Below are positions 1 to 6,936 of a DNA stretch of 7,362 nucleotides, one piece after another. The notes below the pieces were generated by a model that was not told where the DNA came from, made no database searches, and saw only the letters and a program-made list of their open reading frames with translations. The stretch is from Parachlamydiaceae bacterium. Its GTDB lineage: Bacteria > Chlamydiota > Chlamydiia > Chlamydiales > Parachlamydiaceae. A program made the translations under genes and the position numbers. The stretch covers positions 1 through 7,362 of the forward strand of contig JACDGH010000132.1 in assembly GCA_013815395.1 (NCBI GenBank), written 5' to 3'. Every line of letters starts with the position of its first letter. The stretch's first letter is position 1.

Positions 1-19
1 TATGATATTACTCATAATT

Positions 20-76
20 ACCCCTCCAGTGTTTTGTTGATCTAAAACACTATTTAACGGAGGGGTCTTTTTTTTT
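20..76 (+). terminator. Rho-independent terminator of an upstream gene
   Basis: A two-part hairpin followed by a T run. The outer stem pairs ACCCCTCC (20-27) with GGAGGGGT (59-66), and the inner stem pairs AGTGTTTT (28-35) with AAAACACT (44-51). The loop is 8 bases and there is a 7-base bulge at 52-58. TCTTTTTTTTT follows at 66-76. There is no T run on the opposite strand, so it should stop transcription coming from the left on the + strand, from a gene whose coding part lies outside the window. Confidence 0.85.
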
Positions 77-182
77 CAAATCACCTGAAATCCGGCATAG
101 GAACTCTGCGTTTCCCCATAGCCTCTAAAGCGTACAAAAGCTGCCTAAGAAATAAGTTAGCCATTTACTTTTGCAATTACCT

Positions 183-302
183 TTAAAGGACATAAAAGGA
201 CGAAAAGGAGGATTTAAGGGAACTAAAACTTTTAGGGTCTTTAGATTAGTCCTTAAGGTCCCTTATGTCCTTTACGTCCCTTATGTCCTTTATGTCCTTT
301 AG
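183..302. repeat. Inverted arrays of a 9-base unit, upstream copy
   Basis: The right arm is six head-to-tail 9-base units in exact phase at 249-302: GTCCTTAAG, GTCCCTTAT, GTCCTTTAC, GTCCCTTAT, GTCCTTTAT, GTCCTTTAG. The left arm (183 to about 215) carries the same unit in the opposite orientation (TTAAAGGAC, ATAAAAGGAC, GAAAAGGAG, then decaying). Positions 184-202 can pair with 275-292 with a single one-base difference, so the transcript or a DNA cruciform could form a long hairpin in several registers. The same unit recurs at 3538-3666. No transposase or known repeat family was recognised. It may be a bidirectional terminator-like element or a small non-autonomous repeat. The 77-182 stretch to its left holds nothing I can assign. 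Confidence 0.75.
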
Positions 303-506
303 CTTAGCTTCCTGAGTGCTTCGCTCATGCCTGCCAGATGGATATGGGTCGTTACTACCTGTTTTTGCCCCTAGGATAGGTATTTGCTTTTCTTGTCTCT
401 TCTGAATGAAAACCTCTTAGTTATAATCGGAATTATTCTTATCTTCATTTTCAATATCTGCGGTGGTTTTCATTATCTGGAATAGATGAGCGATTTGTTC
501 AAGCAG
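303..506 (-). pseudogene. Decayed fragment of secA 3' end (duplicate)
   Basis: This stretch is clearly homologous to the 3' end of the intact secA at 3664-3905. Exact shared blocks are 357-373 with 3752-3768, 398-413 with 3796-3811, and 425-439 with 3823-3837. Shorter matches continue to GAGCGATTTGTT near 500. Read on the - strand in the SecA frame it gives ENEDKNNSDYN, a stop (TAA at 417-419), then EVFIQKRQEKQIPILGAKTG followed by SNDPYPSGR. This corresponds to about residues 954-1019 of SecA. Two cysteines of the C-terminal zinc motif are replaced (CPCGSG becomes YPSGR), and about 30 bases near the end are missing. It has no start or upstream part and cannot be functional. The same 9-base repeat precedes it as precedes the end of the real gene, so the duplicated unit was the array plus the secA tail. 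Confidence 0.88.
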
Positions 507-694
507 GAGAATACGGCATAAATTAGAAAAGTTTAGAAAAAATATATTAAAAACAATTTATTTAATATATTTTAATACTTTTAAAATATTGTAATAAAAT
601 AAATAATATATAATAATAAAAATATAGTTTTCTATTTTTGCAAAAATTTATTTATTATCTAACTTAGTAAATCTTAATTTATTGAGGAGTTCAC
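507..694 (+). promoter_or_regulatory. Very AT-rich leader with putative promoter of the LRR-HECT gene
   Basis: From about 530 to 680 the DNA is almost entirely A and T, with runs such as AATATATTAAAAACAA and TAATATATAATAATA. A perfect -10-like TATAAT lies at 609-614, with TTGTAA at 589-594 only 14 bases upstream, which is a short spacer. A second weak option is TTGCAA at 638-643 with TAACTT at 660-665. Base composition alone produces such matches, so the exact promoter is uncertain. GAGGAG at 684-689, five bases before the ATG at 695, is a convincing ribosome binding site and fixes the start. Apart from the secA relic and repeat to the left, no other gene is visible between 77 and 694. Confidence 0.4.
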
Positions 695-3520
695 ATGAGC
701 AACTTTAATGTGAATAGTGGTGGATTTCCTTCAGATAATAATAGTTTTTCTACATTACAGAGTCTTCTGGCCGAAATGAATCAACCTTCTCAAGAAGCAA
801 CTTCTAAATCTATATCGAATGAAGACTCAATGCTCGGAGGTAATCGCGAAATAAAACTTCTTTCCAAAAAGATTAAAGACTTATTTATACAAAAATCTGA
901 CCAACTTATTGGCGATTTAATTCTCCATCCCGATCATAAAGAAACATATCGTAAATTAGGTAGTAGCTTGAGAAGATTAGACGAGAATGTTTTTAAAGAA
1001 TTTCAATCTTCTCTAGGTTCCATCCAAAAAATTGCTTCCCTTTTAAGAAAAGGGGATGGAAAAGGTCTTAATACTTTCACAAATCAAACATCCAGATCTT
1101 CCTTACTTCAAGGGCCTGCGTCTAATTTTTTTGATTTACACTTACCGGCTAACATTAATCAAGTTCGTTCCATTGGAAATCCTGAGGTGCGCATTCGCGT
1201 CATGGCACAACTCATCAATCGTGATAAAACACCATTGAAAGATCTTAATCTTGATAGGAAAGAACTAATGCTTCTAGCTCCTCATTTAACATATGTTGAT
1301 TGCCTTATAACCAGATATCCTGATCAAGATCCATTTAAAGATTGGCCAGTCAAGAATATCGATGAATTTTTAAATGCCTGTTCTCCAAAAGTTGAATCCC
1401 TTTTTATTAATTCACCTGTTATCACACAGCTTCCAGCCCTTCCTAACTGTACGTCGCTTAATTGCAGTTTTTGCATTACATTGAGACGATTGCCGCCACT
1501 TCCAAACTGTGTGTCATTTAATTGCTCTTTCTGCAAGGTTTTAGCAGAACTACCCGTGCTTTCAAACTGTGTGACTTTTGAATGCTCCTCCTGCGATATT
1601 TTGGCAGAAATACCTGCGCTTCCAAACTGTGAAAAGTTTATTTGTTGGAATTGTCAGAAGATTCAGCAACTACCAGCGCTCCCAAACTGCGTGACGCTTA
1701 AGTGCTTTGGCTGTGATGCATTAACACGACTGCCGGCACTGCCAAACTGCGTGACGCTGGAATGCTATAGTTGTGCTGCATTGCCTGAGCTACCGGCGCT
1801 TCCAAACTGTGTGAAACTTGATTGCTCTAGCAGCATTTTGGCACAATTACCTCCGCTTCCAAACTGCAAGGAGCTTAAGTGTAATTACTGTAATGTATTG
1901 ACACGATTGCCCGCGCTACCAAACTGCGAAGAGCTTAATTGCATGGGCTGTAATGCATTGACATTACTACCCGCGTTACCGAACTGTGTGACGCTTACTT
2001 GCGTTAACTGCAATTTGACAGAACTGCCGGATCTCCCAAACTGTTCAAATCTTCTTTGTCGTAACTGCGTTCAATTAACTCATTTGCCTGCACTTCCAAG
2101 CTGCTTGAGCCTTAATTGTGGTCAGTGCTCTAGATTAATACGACTGCCGGCGCTTCCAAACTGTGTGTCGCTTGATTGCCCTCAATGCGAAGTTTTGGAA
2201 CAACTGCCACCGCTCCCTAATTGTAACAGCCTTAATAATTGGGGTTGTCGGAGGCTAGACCCAAATTCAATACCACCTCGCTTTAGGCCTGTTGCGCCTG
2301 TAAACACTCGTATTATTCCTAATGCGCGAAGAGAAGACTTACTAACCTTAAGAGTAAATATTATGGAACTTAATGAGAATCCTATCAATATTTTATTTGA
2401 AATAGCTCCTCATTTGCTTCAAGGAGGCTCTTTGCCCCAAATTACATTTATAGAAGTGGATGGTAAAGTGTCTCAAGGTCTTGATGTAATGGGGTTGCGT
2501 AGAAGTTTTGTTAGCCGCCTAATGAGCAGTCTGGCATTCCATGCAGGGGAGAAAAATCAACTTCCCTTTATCCCAGGTGATCTTGGGCTAATGCCCTTTT
2601 TAGATTCTTCCGCAGAAGGTTCGGAAGAACTGAAACATCAAATCAAAGGTTTTCAAGCACTTGGAGCACTTTTTGTGCGCAGTTTAGAAGAGGAATGCAC
2701 GACAGGGAATATATTTGATCCTACTTTGTTTCAAATGATTACGTCTTTTTCTTATGAAGAGCTTATTGATATCCCCGCTGATGCAGGAAACTTGTCAGAT
2801 AATTTAAGATTAGGTCTTAGTCTATTTACAAGCAATAAAGCAGTTAGAGATATGATTAGTTTTATTCAAGAAAATCCATCAAATTTAAGAGATAGTGACT
2901 ATGAGAAACTAAAAGAAATTGTCCTCGCTAACATGGATGCGGATGAGAAAACTCCAGATTTGCAGGAGATTTCTTTAGAAAATAAGAAATGGGTGCAGGC
3001 GAAGGCAAAGGAAAGTTTACTAGGTAATGATACAAGGAATTTCGACACCAAGCGTGCTGTTGCTGTAATTGCTAAACAAATGTGCTTGCTACTTGGAAGT
3101 GCGGAAAAATGGAATTCATTATGTAGGCTTGGGATTGAAGGGTTGCAAAATCGAATAGAAGGATCTTTAAGTCGTGAAAAATTTATGTCTGCACTTACAT
3201 GGGACCCTAAGGCAAGTGTTGCAGTTGCAAATGTAGCTAAGATCAAAGGTTTTGTAGATAGGTGGGTAAAAGAATCGACAAAAGAAGATTTAAAAAATTT
3301 AGTTTTTACAATTACAGGATCTAACACCTTAGTTGACGGTAAAGCATTGAAATTTGAAATTCACAGTCGAGAAGCAGAACGTTTGCCTGAAGTACATTCA
3401 TGCTTTTCATCTATAGAAATCGCTGCTAATTATCCCGATTATGAGACTTTTAAAGAAAAATTAAAATTTCTTATTGAGCAAAGTACAAATAAGGAAACTA
3501 GCGGTTTTCAATTTAGCTAA
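695..3520 (+). CDS. Predicted LRR-HECT E3 ubiquitin ligase, secreted effector candidate
   Basis: A 941-residue protein that starts five bases after GAGGAG. Residues 1-50 are Asn/Ser/Gln-rich and look disordered, with no Sec signal peptide or membrane segment. This is compatible with a type III secretion signal (inference). Residues 50-245 form a mostly helical region that I do not recognise. Residues 246-523 are 14 LRRs of the LPxLPNCxxLxCxxCxxLxx type. Residues from about 545 to 941 resemble a eukaryotic HECT domain: FIEVDGKVSQGLDVMGLRR (585-603) matches the family's FxGExGxDxGGLRREFF; FQALGALF matches FxxlGxllGkAl; FTITGS (871-876) matches FVTGS; LPEVHSCF (897-904) matches LPxAHTCF and places the catalytic cysteine at Cys903. 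The end, GFQFS, keeps the phenylalanine four residues from the C-terminus (Phe938). HECT enzymes accept ubiquitin from an E2 on this cysteine and pass it to a substrate. Here the LRRs would bind a host target. The gene stands alone, convergent with secA. The HECT call is by eye; substrate and secretion are inferred. Confidence 0.82.
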   Translation: MSNFNVNSGGFPSDNNSFSTLQSLLAEMNQPSQEATSKSISNEDSMLGGNREIKLLSKKIKDLFIQKSDQLIGDLILHPDHKETYRKLGSSLRRLDENVFKEFQSSLGSIQKIASLLRKGDGKGLNTFTNQTSRSSLLQGPASNFFDLHLPANINQVRSIGNPEVRIRVMAQLINRDKTPLKDLNLDRKELMLLAPHLTYVDCLITRYPDQDPFKDWPVKNIDEFLNACSPKVESLFINSPVITQLPALPNCTSLNCSFCITLRRLPPLPNCVSFNCSFCKVLAELPVLSNCVTFECSSCDILAEIPALPNCEKFICWNCQKIQQLPALPNCVTLKCFGCDALTRLPALPNCVTLECYSCAALPELPALPNCVKLDCSSSILAQLPPLPNCKELKCNYCNVLTRLPALPNCEELNCMGCNALTLLPALPNCVTLTCVNCNLTELPDLPNCSNLLCRNCVQLTHLPALPSCLSLNCGQCSRLIRLPALPNCVSLDCPQCEVLEQLPPLPNCNSLNNWGCRRLDPNSIPPRFRPVAPVNTRIIPNARREDLLTLRVNIMELNENPINILFEIAPHLLQGGSLPQITFIEVDGKVSQGLDVMGLRRSFVSRLMSSLAFHAGEKNQLPFIPGDLGLMPFLDSSAEGSEELKHQIKGFQALGALFVRSLEEECTTGNIFDPTLFQMITSFSYEELIDIPADAGNLSDNLRLGLSLFTSNKAVRDMISFIQENPSNLRDSDYEKLKEIVLANMDADEKTPDLQEISLENKKWVQAKAKESLLGNDTRNFDTKRAVAVIAKQMCLLLGSAEKWNSLCRLGIEGLQNRIEGSLSREKFMSALTWDPKASVAVANVAKIKGFVDRWVKESTKEDLKNLVFTITGSNTLVDGKALKFEIHSREAERLPEVHSCFSSIEIAANYPDYETFKEKLKFLIEQSTNKETSGFQFS
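1430..2263 (+). repeat. 14 tandem cysteine-rich leucine-rich repeats
   Basis: Fourteen coding repeats of about 60 bases, residues 246-523. Twelve are 20 residues long; repeats 7 and 10 have 19. The consensus is LPALPNCxxLxCxxCxxLxx. The LPxLP start and 20-residue period resemble the short bacterial LRRs of YopM and IpaH proteins. In place of the usual hydrophobic and Asn ladder, cysteines stand at repeat positions 7, 12 and 15, giving about 40 cysteines in 278 residues. Repeat 7 has Ser at the third Cys position and repeat 14 has Asn at the second. Neighbouring units share long DNA stretches (for example CCAAACTGYGTGACGCT), as expected for recent expansion by unequal crossing over. The array probably forms a curved protein-binding surface. 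Confidence 0.92.
2327..3517 (+). other. HECT-like catalytic domain region of the LRR protein
   Basis: Residues from about 545 to 941, roughly 395 residues against about 350 for a typical HECT domain. The N-lobe would run from RREDLLTLRVN to about residue 865 and should hold the E2-binding surface. This middle part is the most divergent and includes a charged stretch (about residues 735-775) that may be an insertion. The C-lobe starts near DLKNLVFTITGS and holds Cys903 (codon 3401-3403) with 38 residues after it, as in NEDD4-type enzymes. The usual AHTCFN is VHSCFS here: the histidine, cysteine and phenylalanine are kept, and Thr to Ser is conservative. It differs from the IpaH/SspH NEL ligases, whose catalytic CxD motif I do not see. 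Confidence 0.78.
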
Positions 3521-3537
3521 TGGGACCCAACCGAAAA

Positions 3538-3666
3538 AAAAGGACATAAGGCACCTAAAGGACTTAAAGGACATAAAGAAGTAAAAAAAATTCTTAAATA
3601 TTAATGTATGTTTTGCATGGTCATTAAATTTTAGAATAGTCCTTCTTCGTCCTTTACGTCCTTAGC
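3538..3666. repeat. Inverted arrays of the 9-base unit, downstream copy
   Basis: The left arm at 3542-3581 carries 9-base units in phase: ATAAGGCAC, CTAAAGGAC, TTAAAGGAC, ATAAAGAAG, preceded by AAAGGAC. The right arm at 3639-3666 carries the complement orientation: GTCCTTCTTC, GTCCTTTAC, GTCCTTAGC. About 57 bases of AT-rich DNA lie between the arms. The pair lies exactly between the stop codons of two convergent genes (LRR-HECT at 3520 and secA at 3674). It may therefore work as a shared hairpin that ends both transcripts, although no clean U tract follows either arm. It is the same element as at 183-302, more degenerate and with fewer units. Confidence 0.72.
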
Positions 3667-3673
3667 CTAGCCT

Positions 3674-6600
3674 TTATTCCTCATCCTTTTGTTGGATGCC
3701 ACAGCAATTTTTAAATTTTTTACCACTGCCGCATGGGCATGGGTCATTGCGACCTGTTTTTGCCCCTATGGTGATAGGTACTAGCTTTTCTTGTTTCTTC
3801 TGAATGAAAACTTCTTCATTAGAATCGGAATTATTCTCATTTTCAATTTCATTTTCAATCACTTGCGGTGGATTTTCAACCTCGGGCATGAAGGAGCGAT
3901 TTGTTTCCAGCTGTAAACCGGCTAACATTTCCTGAAGCGAAGGCATTGCGCGCGTAATGATTTCAAAGCGAAATAGGTCTTGTGCAATTTCTGTGCGCAC
4001 ATTGCGGCTGAATTCATCGAAAAAGGCAAAAGCATCATGCTTAAATTCCATCAATGGATCTCGCTGACCAACAGTCCTTAAATTAACATCAGAGCGCAAA
4101 TGATCCATTTTGAGCAAATGTTCTTGCCAGAGTTGATCAATTTTGCGCAGCATGAGATTGCGAACGGCCTCATTAGCAGGCTTGAATGGCTTGCCATCTT
4201 CGCGAGGTGGTAGATGAGATAGTTTACCATTTTCCCGAGCCAATTTTTCACTAAAGGCTTGAACGATTTTTTCCGAAGCTTTGCCTTCTATTTCACTCAC
4301 GTCAAGGTGTTCATCATCAAAATAGTTTTCAGGGAAGCTCACAGGGAAGCGGCTAATTAAGGCTTGCCTGAAACCTTCAGGATTCCATCCACCTTCCTCA
4401 CTATGATTCTGAAAGAATTTTTCGGCCATATTTGTGCAAACACTTTCTAAAAGCTCTTTTGCCATGCCCTCAATATCTTCAGAGGAGAGTAATTCATTGC
4501 GAAAAGCATAAATTTCTTGCCGTTGCTTGTTCATGACATCATCATATTCCAACGTATGCTTACGTATGGCTGCATTGCGCTGTTCGATTCGCTTTTGAGC
4601 AGTTTCGATAGATTTATTAAGGACAGAGGCTGAAATAGGCTCGCCTTCCGGTGGACGAAAACGCTGTAGCACGCTGGTTAGTCGCGGTGAAGCAAATAAT
4701 CGCAGCAAGGAGTCTTCAAAAGAAACAAAAAACTTTGAAGTGCCAGGATCTCCTTGACGTCCACAACGACCGCGCAGCTGTCGATCAGTACGACGCGATT
4801 GATGCCGAGTTGTTCCCATCACATATAAACCGCCGATATCCGCTATGCCGGCTTCGAGTTTGATATCCGTTCCACGTCCAGCCATATTTGTGGCAATAGT
4901 AATAGCATTACGCTTACCGGCATGGGCGATGATCTCAGCTTCTTTATCATTTTGTTTAGCATTAAGGACCGTATGCTCTAATTTATTTTGTCGGAAAATG
5001 CGCGATAATTTTTCTGAAATATCTACCGATTCTGTACCAATAAGAATAGGGCGACCAGCTTCATGCATGGCTCGCACATCTTTAAGGATGGCATTGTATT
5101 TTTCTCTTTCAGTCATATAGATTTCATCATTGAAATCTTTTCGCTTGCAAGGACGATGGCCCGGAATTTCTAAAACATCTAGGTTATAGATCTGTTTGAA
5201 TTCGTTTGCTTCAGTGGAAGCTGTACCAGTCATGCCAGCTAATTTTTCGTACATGCGGAAATAATTCTGCAATGTTATCGTGGCATAAGTCTGGGTTTCT
5301 CGCTGGATTTGAACGCTTTCCTTGGCTTCAATGGCCTGATGCAGTCCATCGGAGAAACGTCGACCCGGCTGGGCACGTCCCGTATTTTCATCAATGATGA
5401 TGATTTTGTCATCTTGCACGATGTAATCGACGTCTTTTTCCATGAGAAGATGGGCTCGCAACATTTGACGGAGATTATGTGTGCGTTCTTTGCGTTTTAC
5501 ATCTTCTTCCTGGACGGCAAGGCGACGTTGCACTTTTTCTTCCAAACTAAGAGAATCATCATGGTCGATTTTAAGGAATTCGTGACTAATATCCATCATC
5601 ACAAAGTCGTCGGCCGTAGCATCTCCGCCCACACATTCCTGCCAAGCATGGATGCCTTTATCGGTAAGCTCATATTCACTGCTCTTTTCATCGATGACGA
5701 TAAACAATTCTGCCAATGCACTAGCACGCTCTTCTTTGTTAGAATCTCCATAATAATATAGATCCCATTTATCTATGCCGGCACGCATATCGGGGTCTTC
5801 TTTGATACGCATTAAGATTTTGTTATGGGGGGTGCCTTTGCTAACTAACCATAATTTGCGCAAGGCTTCTTGCCATTCTTCACTTTTATTGTCAGACTTC
5901 GCGTGTGTAATATCAGTTGCCACTTCGTTCTTTTCCAAAACTTTTCGCGCTTCGGTGGCAAGGCGATTGCAAAGATCGCGTTGGCGACGAACTAGTAATT
6001 CTACACCCATTTTAAGTTCATCATACATTTGACGACTGACAGCGGAAGGCCCCGAGATGATCAAAGGCGTGCGGGCTTCATCGATGAGGATGGAATCGAC
6101 TTCATCGATAATTGCGAAAAAATAGCCGCGCTGTACTTGCTGTTCTTTACTTGTCGCCATTGAATTATCGCGCAGATAATCGAACCCAAATTCAGAAGCA
6201 GTGCCATAGACAATATTGGATTGATAGACTTCTTTGCGTTCTTCTTGGGGCGTGGCGTTTGTGAGGGATCCTGTGGTCAATTTCAGCCATCGAAAAATAG
6301 AGCCTACCCATTCGCAGTCACGTTGGGCAAGATAGTCATTAACAGTCACAAGATGGGTTGGCTTGCCTGTCAGCGCATTAAGATATAGAGGCATGGCCGC
6401 CGTAAGAGTTTTACCTTCACCGGTCATCATTTCTGCAATTGACCCATGATGCATAGCTATGGCGCCTATGACCTGTACATCATAAGGGATCATATCCCAT
6501 TTTTGATCGTAGCCTGAAACGTGCACGTCGGTGCCGCAAAGGCGGCGGCAAGCATTTTTGACGACTGCGTAGGCTTCAGGTAGAATACTGTCTAGCGATT

Positions 6601-6769
6601 CCCCTTTGCTTAAACGTTCTTTAAACTCTGCGGTTTTGTCGCGGAGAACATCATCACTAAGTGATTGGAGCTTTTGATCCCAATCATTGACCTGATCGAC
6701 TATTTTGCGATATTTGCGCACGGTACGATCTTGTGCAGAGCCGAAGATTTTTTTTAGAAATGCAAACAT
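3674..6769 (-). CDS. secA: Preprotein translocase ATPase SecA
   Basis: SecA is the cytosolic ATPase motor that pushes unfolded preproteins through SecYEG. Visible motifs are: YDVQVIGA (96-103) near the Q-motif; Walker A TGEGKT (116-121); Walker B DEVD (222-225) followed by SILIDEARTPLIISG, typical of SecA; AGMTGTA (511-517); TNMAGRGTDI (627-636); and the SRRTDRQLRGRCGRQGDPG signature (658-676). It ends in an acidic/Asn-rich linker (about 963-988) and a zinc motif CPCGSGKKFKNCC (1011-1023) with Cys1011, Cys1013, Cys1022 and Cys1023, used for SecB or phospholipid contact in other bacteria. At 1031 residues it is longer than E. coli SecA (901). Much of the excess is an insertion at about residues 255-400, as in chlamydial and Bacteroidetes SecAs. 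The ATG at 6769 gives the chlamydial N-terminus (MFAFLKKIFGSAQDR), but no good Shine-Dalgarno precedes it. A decayed copy of its 3' end lies at 303-506. Confidence 0.98.
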   Translation of the reverse strand: MFAFLKKIFGSAQDRTVRKYRKIVDQVNDWDQKLQSLSDDVLRDKTAEFKERLSKGESLDSILPEAYAVVKNACRRLCGTDVHVSGYDQKWDMIPYDVQVIGAIAMHHGSIAEMMTGEGKTLTAAMPLYLNALTGKPTHLVTVNDYLAQRDCEWVGSIFRWLKLTTGSLTNATPQEERKEVYQSNIVYGTASEFGFDYLRDNSMATSKEQQVQRGYFFAIIDEVDSILIDEARTPLIISGPSAVSRQMYDELKMGVELLVRRQRDLCNRLATEARKVLEKNEVATDITHAKSDNKSEEWQEALRKLWLVSKGTPHNKILMRIKEDPDMRAGIDKWDLYYYGDSNKEERASALAELFIVIDEKSSEYELTDKGIHAWQECVGGDATADDFVMMDISHEFLKIDHDDSLSLEEKVQRRLAVQEEDVKRKERTHNLRQMLRAHLLMEKDVDYIVQDDKIIIIDENTGRAQPGRRFSDGLHQAIEAKESVQIQRETQTYATITLQNYFRMYEKLAGMTGTASTEANEFKQIYNLDVLEIPGHRPCKRKDFNDEIYMTEREKYNAILKDVRAMHEAGRPILIGTESVDISEKLSRIFRQNKLEHTVLNAKQNDKEAEIIAHAGKRNAITIATNMAGRGTDIKLEAGIADIGGLYVMGTTRHQSRRTDRQLRGRCGRQGDPGTSKFFVSFEDSLLRLFASPRLTSVLQRFRPPEGEPISASVLNKSIETAQKRIEQRNAAIRKHTLEYDDVMNKQRQEIYAFRNELLSSEDIEGMAKELLESVCTNMAEKFFQNHSEEGGWNPEGFRQALISRFPVSFPENYFDDEHLDVSEIEGKASEKIVQAFSEKLARENGKLSHLPPREDGKPFKPANEAVRNLMLRKIDQLWQEHLLKMDHLRSDVNLRTVGQRDPLMEFKHDAFAFFDEFSRNVRTEIAQDLFRFEIITRAMPSLQEMLAGLQLETNRSFMPEVENPPQVIENEIENENNSDSNEEVFIQKKQEKLVPITIGAKTGRNDPCPCGSGKKFKNCCGIQQKDEE

Positions 6770-6817
6770 AGGAACCCGATGATTTTATAAGGTTTTGTGC
6801 AAGAGGCTTAGGAATAA

Positions 6818-6846
6818 AATTTACAGAGGATCATCTTTTTCTTCAA
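6818..6846 (-). promoter_or_regulatory. Candidate sigma-70-type promoter of secA
   Basis: On the - strand, TTGAAG (6841-6846) is followed by a 17-base spacer and TAAATT (6818-6823). Each hexamer matches the consensus at four of six positions and the spacing is ideal. Transcription would start near 6811, leaving an mRNA leader of about 40 bases before the secA start codon at 6769. AT-rich DNA makes chance matches common, so this is only a candidate. Confidence 0.35.
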
Positions 6847-6862
6847 GAGTAGTTAGTCTATT

Positions 6863-6885
6863 GTGCAAATTTTATAAAATTGCGC
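6863..6885. promoter_or_regulatory. Inverted repeat upstream of secA
   Basis: A perfect 14-base palindrome AATTTTATAAAATT lies at 6868-6881. It extends to GTGC and GCGC on the two sides with one extra A (6867) and a wobble position. It sits between the methyltransferase stop and the candidate secA promoter. It could be an operator or a weak terminator for the methyltransferase, although no T run follows on the - strand. A chance palindrome in AT-rich DNA is possible. Confidence 0.25.
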
Positions 6886-6936
6886 AGCAATCTGGTGCCT
6901 TTCCTGAAGTTTTAAAATCGCTAATTTAGTATTGAT

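Noticed and set aside
118..130. A 13-base match (CATAGCCTCTAAA) with the methyltransferase gene near 7159
   Set aside because: One short match in 7 kb is compatible with chance, and the similarity does not continue on either side.
81..164. A 27-codon open frame on the - strand (MANLFLRQLLYALEAMGKRR...)
   Set aside because: It looks faintly protein-like but is very short, has no recognisable homology or clear ribosome binding site, and lies in decayed intergenic DNA. It may be a gene remnant, but this cannot be supported.
183..302. CRISPR array
   Set aside because: The 9-base units are directly adjacent with no spacers and are arranged as inverted arms, so this is not a CRISPR.
1324..2388. 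Two - strand open frames across the LRR array
   Set aside because: They come from the periodic DNA of the repeats read backwards (QLGSGG-type repeats) and are not genes.
2899..3327. A 142-residue open frame on the - strand inside the HECT region
   Set aside because: It is antisense to a well-supported coding domain, its Ser/Phe-rich composition is typical of a shadow frame, and it has no independent start signals.
2327..3517. NEL (IpaH-type) ligase domain after the LRRs
   Set aside because: LPxLP-type LRRs first suggest IpaH, but the catalytic cysteine context is LPEVHSCF near the C-terminus, as in HECT enzymes, and no NEL CxD motif was found.
5309..5761. A 150-residue open frame on the + strand inside secA
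   Set aside because: It is antisense to highly conserved SecA motifs and its protein is unlike any family I recognise.
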